Part shown: positions 11,892 through 23,690 of the stretch, in pieces
Layout: the number at the start of each line of letters is the position of its first letter
How positions within the stretch are numbered: position 1 is the first letter of the stretch
Origin: Pseudisothecium myosuroides
Taxonomy: Eukaryota; Streptophyta; Bryopsida; Hypnales; Lembophyllaceae
NCBI GenBank assembly: GCA_951799445.1
Contig: OX637293.1
Coordinates: forward strand, 21,328,001-21,392,000
Direction of reading: 5' to 3'
DNA length: 64,000 nucleotides
Position numbers and translations under genes: made by a program
Notes under the pieces: generated by a model
Told to the model about the DNA's origin: nothing
Seen by the model: the letters and a program-made list of their open reading frames with translations, nothing else
Databases searched by the model: none

Positions 11892-13110
11892 AGTTTGAGC
11901 TTTTTGGCAACATTCAGGTTTCGGTCTTTTTAAATTTTTGTTATTAATAATTTCTTTAGGGATTTTTCACCAAGGTAATTTTCAGTGGTGCTCTTTAGCC
12001 CCATAATGCAAAAAAAAAAAATCAGTTGTGGCTTTATGGCTTTAGTCGAGGCTTCATTTCATGGTTTTAGTTGTGTGGCCTCAAAATTCCATGGCCATGT
12101 CATGTCTATTTGTCTCTTTACACCTAGTGCACCATATATTTGTCAATACAAAGAATGTATCATCAAACATCGGCTAAACTAGTTCTGACCTAGAAAATGT
12201 CACTAAATTTTTCTTGAAATATTCCCTTACTTTTAGTTCACTTACTTAGAGAACTATTCTCTATTTGAACTTCTTTACATGTAATCTTGGACTCAAAGAT
12301 ATTAATATTGGTAAAATACTTTTATACTTTTTAGAATGTTTTTTAAATTTTAAAATATTATAAAAGACAAGAATATTAAACAAAAATGCAATAATTGTTT
12401 TTTGTGGTCATCGAGATTCAATATCATATAGAGGCAAGATGCACATCTTCATTCAAAAAGGTTTTAGTAGATGTTATTGCTACAAATTCATAATGAAATT
12501 GTCATATTCAATTTATTTTTCTATAAAATATTGATCAGAATTATAATATTAACATCCAAAATAGATCCAATAGCTTGAATGAAAACATGATTATCATTAG
12601 GATTTCTAGTCAAGTTTCTTTATTTTAGCTAAACCATTAAAGAATTTTTTTTTTAAAAACTCAAAATTGCCCTACAAGTCCAAAAATTGTTCTTGTTAGT
12701 GTCCGCTTAGCCATTTTTTCATGTCCTAATTCCCCAACATTCTAAAAATCACTAGGTATCTCTTAAATCCCTAGTCCTTCATTTTTAATCTAACCCTTTA
12801 TCTATAAGTTCAATTTTCTTTTAACCCTCTTTAATGAAAGGATCAAAATATTTTTAACCTTTATTTCAAAAAAGTCTAATTTTTCCTTCTTTCATATGAA
12901 GTTAGTTTCTTTGGATACAAATTGGAATTCATGTAGATACCTTTTTCAATGTGAAGGACAATGCAAGCTACACAAGACAACGCTTTATAGCCAATAAAAT
13001 TCAATGAGTTAGAGCGTCCATCATTTCTGGTAAAACATCACACACATCAAAAGGTTTGAAAAATTACTCCTTTTACTAAATTGATAGAGTCAACTAATCA
13101 TTACAATGCA
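11892..13110. other. AT-rich intergenic DNA, no gene seen
   Basis: Nothing with recognisable protein similarity is present. The text near 12025-12105 resembles 6170-6230 (TTTCATGG, TTTTAG, GGCCTCA), so a short dispersed repeat may be shared. Confidence 0.5.
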
Positions 13111-13380
13111 GGACGTTAATCCGTCCCATGAAGTGAGACCAGCAGGGTAAAAACGCAGAAATTGGGGGATAAAAATAAACTCCTTGCTCCTATTTTGTGC
13201 TGGCCCCTGGGTTTGTTCTAGACGTCTCCTCGCTAATTTAGGGTCTTTGATTGCAAATATGAATTCAGAATTTGCAAAAAAATTCATATGTTAAAAATAA
13301 AAAATTTCTGCGTTTTCTTTGAGGGTAAAATTTTTGCGTTATTACCCTGCAGGGCCCACTTTGTGATGGGTTTAAGGTCC
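13111..13380. mobile_element. Candidate miniature element with ~40-bp terminal inverted repeats
   Basis: The left end GGACGTTAATCCGTCCCATG and the reverse complement of the right end (GGACCTTAAACCCATCACAA) align, and both continue through AAGTG to CAGCAGGGTAA / CTGCAGGGTAA and AACGC. I could not identify a flanking target duplication, so the superfamily is open. A 65-codon frame on the minus strand inside it has no similarity. Confidence 0.55.
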
Positions 13381-13604
13381 TTCCATAACAATAATTTCAA
13401 TTTTTTTGGAGAGAACATTTAGGCAATATATTCTCCTTTGTGTAATGGATGAAATCACTAAAATGCTACAAAGTCTGTATTGAATATTCCTCCATTACTC
13501 CATGATTTTGGAAAAACATATGCACATTTAAATTATTAAATGAGTTATTGTCTACATTTAACATAACATTCAGTAGCAGTCACTGGCTTTGCCCTCCCCC
13601 GAAC

Positions 13605-13672
13605 GAAATGGTGTGGAATATACCACACCATTTCATCTGAGGGATGAAATGGTGCGGTATATTCTGCACCAT
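13605..13672. repeat. Palindrome and imperfect second copy
   Basis: GAAATGGTGTGG, a 6-base spacer and CCACACCATTTC form a 12-bp perfect inverted repeat at 13605-13634. Immediately after it GAAATGGTGCGG and CTGCACC repeat the pattern imperfectly. The local sequence is less AT-rich than its surroundings. Confidence 0.8.
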
Positions 13673-13908
13673 ATCAGTAACTACTGATTTCGTGCGGACA
13701 GTTGTCAATATTTGTCAGAACTGAACTTCGAGCCCGCGTCGCGAGTGTACATTAAAGTAGTAGAAAATTAAGATTTTTCAAGTAAAACTAAATACTAAAC
13801 AATGGGAACTTTAAACAAAATGCTAATGGATTCATTGAGAGTATTGATTTCTATGTTGTTGTAGAATTACCTCGCTTAGAATTGGAACCCATTTGTGCAT
13901 TGTGCTTT

Positions 13909-14547
13909 TGAAGTGAGAAGACAACTCTTTATATGCACATGGAGTGGTAGGAGGTAGAGCAATCCATGCGGGATAAATAAAATAGAATTTGTAGGTTCTC
14001 ATGCACTCATAGTTAAGTCAAAAACAAAGAATTGTGTTAAAAGTAGAATTTCAAATCTCGTTTAGGCATAGTAAAATAACTTTTTTCAAAAAACTTTAAA
14101 CTAAAAAAAGTTGGCAAATGAATATAAGTTTCACCTCCAAAAATCCTTTTGGGATTTTGAATCTCCAATCAAAAGTTATGAATAAATTTCGGAGAGGATT
14201 TTTAATGGACATTTTCTACACAAAGTCATTTAAAAATCCATTCCAACCCCTCTCCGAAATTTATTCATAACTTTTGATTGGAGATTCAAAATCCCAAACG
14301 GATTTTTGGAGGTGAAACTTATTGTCATTTTCCAACTTTTTCTAGTTCAAAGTTTTTCAAGAAAAGTTATTTTACTATGCCTAAACGAGGTCTGAAATTC
14401 TATGTTTAACACAATTCTTTGTTTTTTACTTAACTATGAGTGCATGAGAACCTACAAATTCTAATTTATTTATCCCACATGGATTGCTCTACCTCCTACC
14501 ACCCCATGTGTATATATAGAGTTATCTTTCACTTTGAAATCCAAAAT
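13909..14547. repeat. Long inverted repeat (hairpin-forming), ~300-bp arms
   Basis: The left arm (about 13909-14197) and right arm (about 14240-14545) are reverse complements with few mismatches, separated by roughly 40 bp. Matching landmarks are GGTAGGAGGTAGAGCAATCC against GGATTGCTCTACCTCCTACC and CAATCAAAAGTTATGAATAA against its complement near 14264. Transcription across it would give a long hairpin RNA. No transposase or target duplication is visible. Confidence 0.9.
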
Positions 14548-14669
14548 AAGTTATTGATTGCAAATATTAACAAGGTTTTAGTGTATTACTCATTGGATTC
14601 TTTGCCAACATCTTTCACTACAACATTCGATGATTTGTATGTGTAGTCCTAAAATTAAGAAAAGAAAAT

Positions 14670-14995
14670 GGAACATACCGAATGTACTGTCACTATCGGA
14701 GAGGGAGAGGAAAAGGCAGCCTCTCTGAAGGCTACTGAATGTTATGAATTTTTGAAGTTGGGAAAAAGTGGTCATTTGTGGTCATCAAAAGCGAGCACCT
14801 CCTGAAACCAAGAAAATGAAAATATTGTAGTGAAAGATGTTGGCCAAGAAAATGAAAATACCATAATGTACTGTCACTATCCCGATACTGAAGCTTACAT
14901 AAATTAAGTGGGGATGAAAGTCGTGGATGAGGACTTCGGAGAGGAAAAAGCAGCCTCTCTGAAGGCTACTGTACTGAATGTTATGAACATGTTTC
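14670..14995. repeat. Direct duplication upstream of COP1
   Basis: AATGTACTGTCACTATC followed later by GGAGAGGAAAA(G/A)GCAGCCTC, TCTGAAGGCTACTG and AATGTTATGAA occurs twice, around 14682-14750 and 14866-14986; the second copy has about 50 extra bases inside. A shorter duplication CCAAGAAAATGAAAATA occurs at about 14809 and 14844. Confidence 0.8.
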
Positions 14996-15163
14996 ATCCA
15001 TGTCTATTTTTGTACACAGGCTCATGCCTCCAGTGATTATTGCTTCCTGCACTGCCCCCAAAGTGAAATAAAAAAACCCTGTTCAAGCCTCCACTCACAC
15101 GTCAAGCAGCTAAAATTGACCATAAATAATTTAACCTACACGGCATCCCCGGCCCCCTGATGG

Positions 15164-15190
15164 CTCATAAATAGCTCATAAATAAATAGC
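15164..15190 (+). promoter_or_regulatory. Candidate TATA region for COP1
   Basis: Two overlapping TCATAAATA words (TCATAAATAGC then TCATAAATAAATAGCC) stand at the transition from AT-rich spacer into the GC-richer leader of COP1. Their position would place a transcript start near 15200-15220, but no experimental evidence is available in sequence alone. Confidence 0.3.
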
Positions 15191-15984
15191 CACCTTCCCC
15201 CACCCCCCTCCTTATCATCCATCCACCCAATTTCATCCAGTCAACGGATGACCCCTCTCCCGAGTCCCGACGCGACCAGCGCGTCCGCCGCGACCTCACA
15301 CGCTCGCTGCGTCTCCCCTGACACGCGAATCGAGGCTCCTGCCTGGCCCAGAGCAGAAAATAATATCTCCGCTGGCTTGCCCTTGTGATGACATGGAAAT
15401 CCTGGGCCCAGGATGTGGCCGCACGCCCACCACAAGCGCAAGCTGAGAATTGGTGGTGCCTGTGAGAGCGCTTGTGAACGCTGGAAAAGATCTGGCGCCC
15501 TGGAAATCGGGCCCAATCACCAAATCCGCGCATCTCTTGCTCACTTTCAGACTTTCAGACTCTCAGGCTTTCAGGCTTTGGTGAGCTCACCATTCAGTGC
15601 CCGTTCACTTATTTCTTCGGAAGCTACGACTGCTCGACTACTGACTGGTTCCGTGAATGTCGACGATTTGGCGACTCGGGACGCAAGCATTCTGGGCAGG
15701 AATGAATGGACACGGGACACGGGACTCTTAGTCTCTGTGGGTATTCAATATTTGCAAGGTTTCGTTACTGGATGCGCTTTGGTATGTGGAGCCGAAGGTT
15801 TTGAACGGTTTTAGGGTTGCTTGCTGCGGAACTCCAGTGGTAGAACGAGAAGTGTGTGAAGGAGCTTTCTGGGTGAGAATTTCTTGGGTTTTGATCGAGG
15901 GTACGGTACTTGGCAGGGGATTCTACTCTGTGAAATGTATACTTCAGGTACATTCTCTTTGTAGTCGCCGTTCCGTTGTTCGCC
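15191..15984 (+). other. Presumed promoter/5' leader of COP1 with a long upstream frame
   Basis: This GC-richer stretch precedes the COP1 start. It contains an open frame of 133 codons (ATG at 15413, stop at 15812-15814) in a different frame from COP1, and a run of CTTTCAGA/CTTTCAGG words at 15544-15575. If transcription starts near 15200 the frame would be an upstream ORF, unless it is removed by a leader intron; GTGAGC near 15580 and TTTGTAG just before 15965 could be such intron ends. None of these alternatives can be proven here. Confidence 0.4.
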
Positions 15985-18900
15985 ATGGCGAGTTCTTCGG
16001 TGAGGGCGAGTTTGCCGAAAGTGGCATTGGAGTTCGTGAAGGAGGAGCCGCAGGATGTGCCTGAGTTTTGGGCGTTGGAGAATTGCACTGGAGCAGCCGC
16101 GGATGTGGACAAGGATTTCATGTGTCCGATTTGTTTCCAGACAATGCAAGATGCGTTTCTGACGAGCTGTTGTGGGCATAGTTTCTGCCATTCGTGTATT
16201 TCCACTCATTTGAGTAACAAGAGTAATTGCCCGAGTTGCTCTCGCTACTTGACTGCGGATCAGCTCATCCCCAACTTCCTCCTGTCCAAGGTTTGTCTCT
16301 CTCTCTCTCCCTCGAATGATGTGTTCTAGTGGTTTTACTAGTGATTCTCTTCTTTCCTTCTGAGCCTCAAATTCTCATCAGACGTACTGTCCCTCATATG
16401 AAGTTCTGTTCGGGACTTGCCTTTTATGTGGAATGCATGTCTTCCACTCTGACGCCCGAAATCATAGGAGTTTGAATTGGAATAGCTGAAGATTCTCTCT
16501 GACATGATTTTGTCTTTTTTCAAAGTAAGGTAGAGGATACTAGATCGTTAAGGACCTGATCCCGTTTCGGGATGACTGACGCCTGTAACTAATATATGCA
16601 GACATATGGTTGGAGTTTTTAGCAAGTGGTGTAAGCTTGACTAGGCTACATGTCTATTATCTTTAATGGGATGGGATTTCTACTATTGGTATCCCTTCAA
16701 TAGTGATCTACATCCCCTCCACTTTGATTGATTTCTTATGAAATCATCATATACATAGTAAAAAATATTTGCTCAATAACATACCTGACTTTTTTATTCA
16801 AACCGATTCCTCCACAGCTCTATGCCTCTCCCAAAATTCGTACTCCTGCATATGTGTATATACTTAAAGTGTCGCAAGTAGTGTGCTCTAATGTAGTAAT
16901 CGAAGTTTTGAAGCAACATCACATGAAGGCAATACAGACCCGTGGAATAGATCCGGTCATAATAGATTTCGGTTCCCTGGATTTAGTGTGAAGGCCATTG
17001 ATGTGGTTTAGATCTTGGAATTTCTAGGGATAGATTTTTTTTTACCTGTGTTTGACAGAGAGCTTAGTAAGCATGGGGAATCGGAGTCTGATGGTGTATA
17101 TTGCATGTCAATCGCAGTTGATGAAGAAGGCTTCAGCTTCCCAGTTACTCAGGAATTCGTCTCCAGTAGATCATTTGCGTTTTGCACTTCAGCAGGTGAC
17201 TTGGATTCCATGTCTTATTCCATTGTAATCAGGAACTAAGCTGTTATTTGTTCTGCTGTGTTCCATTTCATTGATTTGTTGGTGTTGAGATTTTGCCTTT
17301 GAGCTAATTTGATTGATACGGTTTGCAGGGTGTGGATATGCCTATGAAGGATTTGGATTCCTTGCTGCTGCTTTTAAGCGAAAGGAAGAAAAAAGTAGAA
17401 CAGGAGGAGGCCGAGACCAACATGGAGGTTCTTCTTGATTTTCTTCACCTATCAAGGCAACGGAAGCAAGAAGAGCTGCTTGAGGTGAGGCTTTCATTTT
17501 AAATCCATAAGTGCGCACATGGACAAAGATGATCGCTTCATATCTATATGAGTTGAAATAAATCACTTACGAAGCTCCAAGGAATGTAGCATAATGCACT
17601 AATGGAAAGAAGAAATCATACCCGACATTTTGATTCGATAGAAATACATCTTGAAAGTTACTATAATCAACTAGTAGCTTCCAAGTGAACTCTATTTTGA
17701 GCTTGGAGTAAGCCGCCCAATTTTGTTTTCCTTTGCTGTAGCAGAACTGAACAGTCCTTGTGTTATTGGGACAATGCATGATCGTTTGTGATAACAGAGT
17801 AATTGCTTGTCTTCATGCTAGCAAAGGGCGAAGTAACATACCGAAGTATGCTTCGTTTGAGCCTGTCATCTAAGCATGCTGACGAATTGCTTTCAAAGGA
17901 AATCCTTACAGTTAACTGACACTTCAGTGAAATGTTCTTCTTGAAACAGTTGCAGGGTGATCTTCATTGTCTCAAAGAAGATATAGCCACGGTTGAGAGG
18001 CGGCGCCAAGAGTTGTTAAGGGTCAAAGCCAAGTTTGCGAAACGAGGTCGCTTGGCTACGGATTTGTCATCACCCAACTTGGACACCATCCCAGGATGTG
18101 AAATGGAAAGTAATGGAGGAGCGATTTCCGTTTGGCGAGGGGGACAAGGTGGTGCCTTTGCTCCGTCCAGCGAACCTAAACTTTGGGCAGGAGTTACGAA
18201 AAAGAGCATGGTATCCCCTATGGATGAAAAGAATGTAGCTATGACTGCGAAATTTCTTGAGAATTCAATCCTGGATCCTCGTGTTGAATCAGCAGGTGTG
18301 CTCACAGTCAGCAAGAAACGCCGAGTGTTGGCACAGGTACGTATTTCCATTCAAGAGACTGCGCTACGGTTTGTTGCTCCCTAAGGGAAACCACTCCTTA
18401 AGCTTTGAGCTATTTGGAGTGGTTTCTATTAGTAGGTTGGAACTTTTTTGTGTGAGAGCACTGCCTCATTTTCAAGATGATTCTCATGCACTTAAATATG
18501 AATTTTCTTGAAACCGTATGTATTTGTTATGAACTGTTGAATTTTGAATTAGTCAGGTCTCAATCACGAGCCTAGACCACCCTTGAGTCATGAATATCGC
18601 AATTACAAAGTGTCACATGGAAGCATCTTTGGCTGTAGTAGAACTTAGAAGTGTCTCATTTCCTACACGTTTATGGATGGCATTTGCTTTGTGCATGGAT
18701 GTCTTTCAATTCACGGGAAAGGGACCCACGTGAATAGGTTCAGTACCTTAAGTTGATCTTGTTTGAAGTTCTCATCAAGTGGTTTCCCAATGGTTAAATT
18801 ATACGTTAGTGTGCTGATTTACGCTCGTTTCTTTATTGTTCGCTAGTTACTATAGATGAAGTTTATTTTACACTAGTGAGGATTTGAACGTTAGAAAATG

Positions 18901-21900
18901 GTTTGATCTTGCAGTTCGAAGATTTGCAAGAAGCTTATCTGATGCGAAGAAGGCAAGTTGCACGAAAGCAAAGACACAGGCAGTTTCAGGAGTCTGTGAA
19001 AAAGGAGTCCGTCAAGGGTGCAGACAGCTTTCAGGATGGGCTAGAAGATTTTGAGTCGGTACTTTCAGCATTTACACGATACAGGTGTGAATTATTGATT
19101 ATTGCATCTTCTATACCACTTTTCGATTCTTGCTTATCGAGTGCTCTTCTTTTTACGCTTGTAGGAACTATGTTTAGAAGAAAAAGAAATTTCCCGAGCG
19201 TCGTTACCATTGTCTATTGTACTTGAAAAAGATTCTAAGATGGCTTGCACGCATTATTGGTAGAATGGTGGGCTGTTTAACTCTAATTCATCTTGTGCAT
19301 CTGGAGCCTGTCCTTTACCTCATCTAATGTGTTACTGCAATTTTGTTCATGAACAGTCGTTTCCGTGTCCTTGCTGAGCTTCATCATGGAGACCTATTCC
19401 ACAACTCCAATATAGTATCCAGGTGAGATATTTTGAATCTAAGGTTCTTTTAGAGCTGGAGCCTCTCTTTCCAGTAGTAGTGTCCAAGAAGTTGGCGCAC
19501 AGTCAAATAAGATTTAGTTGTTGTTTTATAAATATCTATGAAATTCAATGGCATGAGTATTATTGAAGTGCCATGATGTTTTCCTACATTTCAGACTTGG
19601 GTTCTTTTCTTTTGCTACTCAGTTGGATTTATGAGTTATGCGCTGTATTGAAAGTACCTGCTTCGTTTGCAGTATTGAATTTGATCGAGATGATGAGTTC
19701 TTTGCGACGGCGGGTGTATCTCGACGCATCAAAGTTTTCGATTTTTCAACTGTATGTTACATTTCTCACGCTTATTTGAACTACAGTACAGTAGACATTA
19801 TAGAGAGTACTCCTGGAAATCCTGCAAGTTTGGGGTTCGACTTAATTTTATTATTGAGTGTGTATCGTTCTTACCGTTGGTATATGTACAGTTTAGAGGG
19901 TATTCACTCTCTGTGGCTCACAATGTTGGCCTAAATTATAGATTTGAAATGAAACAGGTTGTAAACGAGTTTGCGGATATTCACTGCCCGGTGGTGGAGA
20001 TTCCTACTCGGTCGAAACTGAGCTACTTGAGCTGGAATAAGTATGTGAAACCTCTTATCGCTAGTAGCGATTATGAAGGCATTGTTACTGTATGGGATGT
20101 AAACACGAAACAGGTAAGATAGGGACATAATGTGTGGTATCTACACATTGAGTAAATAGAATGCATTTTGCTTTTATCATTAATATTTAGAGTATTGGCG
20201 TCATTACTTGTGTCTAACATGCCTGAACGATTTGCATCCTACAGAGTGTTATGGAGTATGAGGAGCATGAGAAGCGTGCTTGGAGTGTTGATTTTGCTCG
20301 AACAGAGGCCTCTATGCTAGTTTCTGGTAGTGATGATGGAAAGGTAGAGCCAGCTTCTGTTAAACTCTTCAGTTATTTGCAGAACTGGTGATATTGTGTA
20401 TTTCTGGAATTGCGTCTCCTGGTAGATGTATGCTAGTACAATGTTTTTATTATAAGTTCAGGGTTTCAAGAACTTTTAAAACAGCATCTTAAAGAGAATG
20501 TTCCCCATGATTCAAAGGCCACTCCATGAATTATGGAGAAGATTTTTTTGATGATTTCATGGAAAAGTTTTGAAACAATCTGATTTTACTGAGAACATTG
20601 TTCTATATGCTCAGCTGCTGTCACTTTGTACTTGGTTGCCCTTCTTGACTTGGGAATACTAAGTAGACTACGTTGAAATTTTCCAGGTGAAGGTGTGGTG
20701 CACAAGGCAAGAGAGCAGCGCCCTCACTTTAGATATGAGGGCTAACATTTGTAGCGTGAAATTCAATCCTGGTTCCAGTCACCACATTGCAGTAAGTTTC
20801 CATTTGACATTTTAGCAGTTTGGTGCCCCTGCTCTTCTCAGTCTCTGCACAGTTTTGTGGTGTCATACTTGGTTAGAGTTCGATATTGCCGTTTCAAACT
20901 GAGGTATCAGATTCTTATTGTATCTGATGCAGCCAACCATTTTGTACAATTGTGAACCTGAAACTTAATTTACTTGAGTTTCTGGAAGGAATGTGGAATG
21001 TGGTCCTAACTTTGTCTCTTGTAATTTTCTCAGGTTGGTTCTGCCGACCACCATATCCATTACTTTGACTTGCGCAATGCAAGTATTCCACTCTACGTTT
21101 TTAAGGGACACCGGAAGGCTGTATCTTACGTGAAGTTTATATCTCCCACCGAATTGGCTTCGGCTTCTACAGATAGCACACTTCGACTTTGGGATGTTCA
21201 AAAGAACCTTCCGGTATGCCACCAAGTTCTCTGCTTCAATTAGGATTATGTTTTATCATGCAAGGGTCTGCATGTAATTGCCATCAGGATGATTTGATAG
21301 AGTTCTTGGAAGATTGAATCATTTGTGTGTAAATTAATTGTATTTCTGTTTTTGTATATTTGTTGCTTGAATGGACGACTAGGTTGCACATCTTTTGTGC
21401 TTAGTTAGATCCAGTGCCACTGCGCAAATGTTGTGCTGCTTTAGGATTTAGGTATCTCATTATCCTCGAGTTGAAGATAAGTATCCTCGAGTCGAAGATA
21501 AGTATCCTCAAGTTGAGGATACTTATCCTGGAGTCGAGGATACTTATCTTCGATTCGAGGATACTTATCTTCGATTCGAGGATAAGAACCACACCGATGC
21601 ATAGATGTACAAAAAATTGCATTCAGCATAGTACGTATCTTTGATTTCTGATCGACTTTGTTTATGTTTGCTGCAGATCCGAACTCTCAGAGGACACACA
21701 AACGAGAAGAATTTCGTAGGGTTGACTGTCAACAGTGAATATATTGCTTGTGGCAGTGAAACAAATGATGTTTTTGTGTATCATAAGGTACGAACTACAA
21801 CTGATCATTCTTTGATTGGGTTCTAGCACTTCTCTGTTGCGATCAACATTTCTTCTAGAGGTTTTCATTTTCTGTGCACTTCGCCTTTTAGCTGTATTAG

Positions 21901-22151
21901 GACATTCATTACTTTTACAAGCCTTAGAATTACACTTGCATTTTGACGGCACGATTCTAAGATTACTTTTTTGTGATGTACAGGCAATGTCAAAACCAGC
22001 TTCTTGGCATAGATTTGGGTCCCAGAACCCTGAAGATAGTGACGATGATAGTTCGCACTTCATTAGTGCAGTGTGTTGGAAGAGTGAGAGTCCCACTATG
22101 TTAGCCGCAAACTCTCAAGGCACGATTAAAGTTCTCGTATTGGCTCCTTGA
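15985..22151 (+). CDS. COP1: E3 ubiquitin ligase COP1 (RING, coiled coil, WD40)
   Basis: Thirteen coding exons join to 686 aa: 15985-16290, 17118-17195, 17329-17484, 17950-18336, 18915-19084, 19357-19422, 19673-19751, 19958-20113, 20245-20343, 20687-20791, 21034-21213, 21677-21787, 21984-22151. All introns are GT-AG and the frame is continuous. The start ATG sits in CGCCATGGCG. Residues 47-85 form the RING ([16 protein letters not shown]), about 129-215 a coiled coil ([16 protein letters not shown]), 302-331 a two-part basic nuclear signal (KKRR and [12 protein letters not shown]), and about 367-686 the WD40 propeller ([37 protein letters not shown]). Plant COP1 with SPA proteins targets light-signalling transcription factors for ubiquitination in the nucleus; the Arabidopsis protein is 675 aa. 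The RING has one residue more than usual (SCCGH where families have one Cys before GH). Confidence 0.97.
21461..21586. repeat. Six-copy 21-bp minisatellite in COP1 intron 11
   Basis: Six consecutive 21-bp units start at 21461, 21482, 21503, 21524, 21545 and 21566. A typical unit is TATCCTCGAGTCGAAGATAA plus G; each is almost palindromic around TCGA, and units 3-5 carry the complementary form of the last bases (ATACT in place of ATAAG). Because 21 is divisible by 3 the array stays open in several frames on both strands, but it lies between exon 11 (ends 21213) and exon 12 (starts 21677) and is removed by splicing. Confidence 0.95.
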
Positions 22152-22560
22152 AATTTGGCTCCCTCCGTTTTCTGGTTGATTGAAAATCCTCTCCTGTCTT
22201 TGTCCGCTTTCAGTTGGAAATTCTTGCTGGCAAGTTTGTAAGGTAAGTTGGTTCTTTTGTGCTTCCGCTTTGAGTATTCAAAGTGAAAGATGAGCAACTA
22301 GAGCAAGGTACTTCACGGCAAAAGAGTACCTGCTACAAAGGCTGGTGCGCAGCATATTCCACTGTTACACAAACTTAGCTCACTCTAAAGTTGGGATTCA
22401 TGCAAGAAACTTGCTCAGCATATATTGGATATTCTACAGAATGCTTTATGGATAGGATAGGGTAAAGTAATTGAAGACCTAAATGACCCATTCACACTGG
22501 AGTAAATGTTGTCATGGATTCATCATGTGTAATTCCACAGTAAAAAAAGAAGATTGCGGA

Positions 22561-22640
22561 TGGATTTACACCTTCGGATTCATGTAGTTTAACTTATCTT
22601 CTATTTTGTTAGACTACAAGAATCCGAAGGTGTAAATCCA
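22561..22640. repeat. Short hairpin (33-bp stem, 14-nt loop) 3' of COP1
   Basis: Arms 22561-22593 and 22608-22640 are reverse complements with 31 of 33 positions matching; the arm begins TGGATTTACACCTTCGGATT. The hairpin lies about 410 bp after the COP1 stop codon, so it may be in the 3' untranslated region or just beyond it. It could be a small foldback element or a small-RNA precursor; nothing in the sequence decides. Confidence 0.9.
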
Positions 22641-22689
22641 AAGGCATTCGTCGTGTCTACAGTTTCTCCATAAATCTAGTCCTGTACTA

Positions 22690-23690
22690 ACCCTTGAATG
22701 ATGTTGCGGATGTTTATTATCCACTGGATGATTAAGGATCTTTCTAATTAGGATATAAGAGCAGATTGGAAATTTGTGTGGCAAGGGGGAGGTCTTGTAC
22801 AATAGTTTGACTTCTAATGAGTGCTTTTGGATTCAAGCAAATGATTCACCGAGTATAAAAAAGAAAGAATTATGTGTTGACCAACTTGTCCTTTAAGAGT
22901 CAACATGTCTCATTTGGTGTTCTGTAACTTTCCAAAGTTTGTGTCACTACTAGTATTTGTATAATGTTGTAGAATGAGTATTGTCTCTAGAAAGTGACAC
23001 AATTAGGTACACTGATGGTTTTGGGTGCTTCTACCTTATGTACTTGCTTTCTCATTTTCAACACATCTCTCATCTACTTTCTACTTGTTAACTTTTGAAC
23101 CATTGAGCATGAATCTTAGAAGGATGCGAGCCTTCTATGACCAAGTTAGTCACCAAAATATTCTGATTATTGGATTAGTAGATGCATTCTTTGTTTCTAT
23201 AATTAACAATGAAGCCATACATTGTACATTTGAGATCTACAACGTTCTTATAAAGTTAATTTTAACCCTATAACATCACAACTACCTAAAAGTGTCCAAT
23301 GGATGACGCATCTCTTTCTATGTAAGACAAAAGTGTAGATGTAATAATCAGTAGGTGCATTCTTTGTTTCTATAGTTAACAATGAAGTCATACATCGTAC
23401 ATTTGAGATCCACAACATTCTTACATGGTCAATTTTAACCCTATAACAACACAACAACCTATAAGTGTCCAATGGATGACACAAATTCCTTCTATGTAAG
23501 ACAAAAATGTAGATGTTCATCTTTACAATTATGTGTGAAAAGGCAATTTTGTGAGAAGGGAAGGTCTTGCACAATAGTTTAACCTCCAATGATTGTCTTG
23601 GATTTTTTAAAGCAAATAATTCACACGGTAAAAAAAAAAGATGACTTCCACTGTGACCAGTCCAGCGTTCCAGGGTTAATCTCCTTACAG
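22690..23690. repeat. Copies of a dispersed ~220-bp repeat, partly tandem
   Basis: A recurring text in this window contains TCCAATGGATGA, CCTTCTATGTAAGACAAAAG, GTCTTG(T/C)ACAATAGTTTGAC, CTCCAATGA and GCAAATGATTCAC. One diverged copy spans about 22700-22920 and a better one 23460-23680. The segment 23175-23340 is duplicated in tandem at 23347-23515 with a period of 172 bp (both contain TGCATTCTTTGTTTCTATA and AACAATGAAG). Other copies lie near 28640, 43205, 51240 and 54405. No protein is encoded. Confidence 0.75.

Noticed and set aside
15165..15544. Overlapping open frames on the minus strand opposite the COP1 leader
   Set aside because: Three frames are open together because the stretch is GC-rich; none has recognisable motifs. 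They are shadows of composition.
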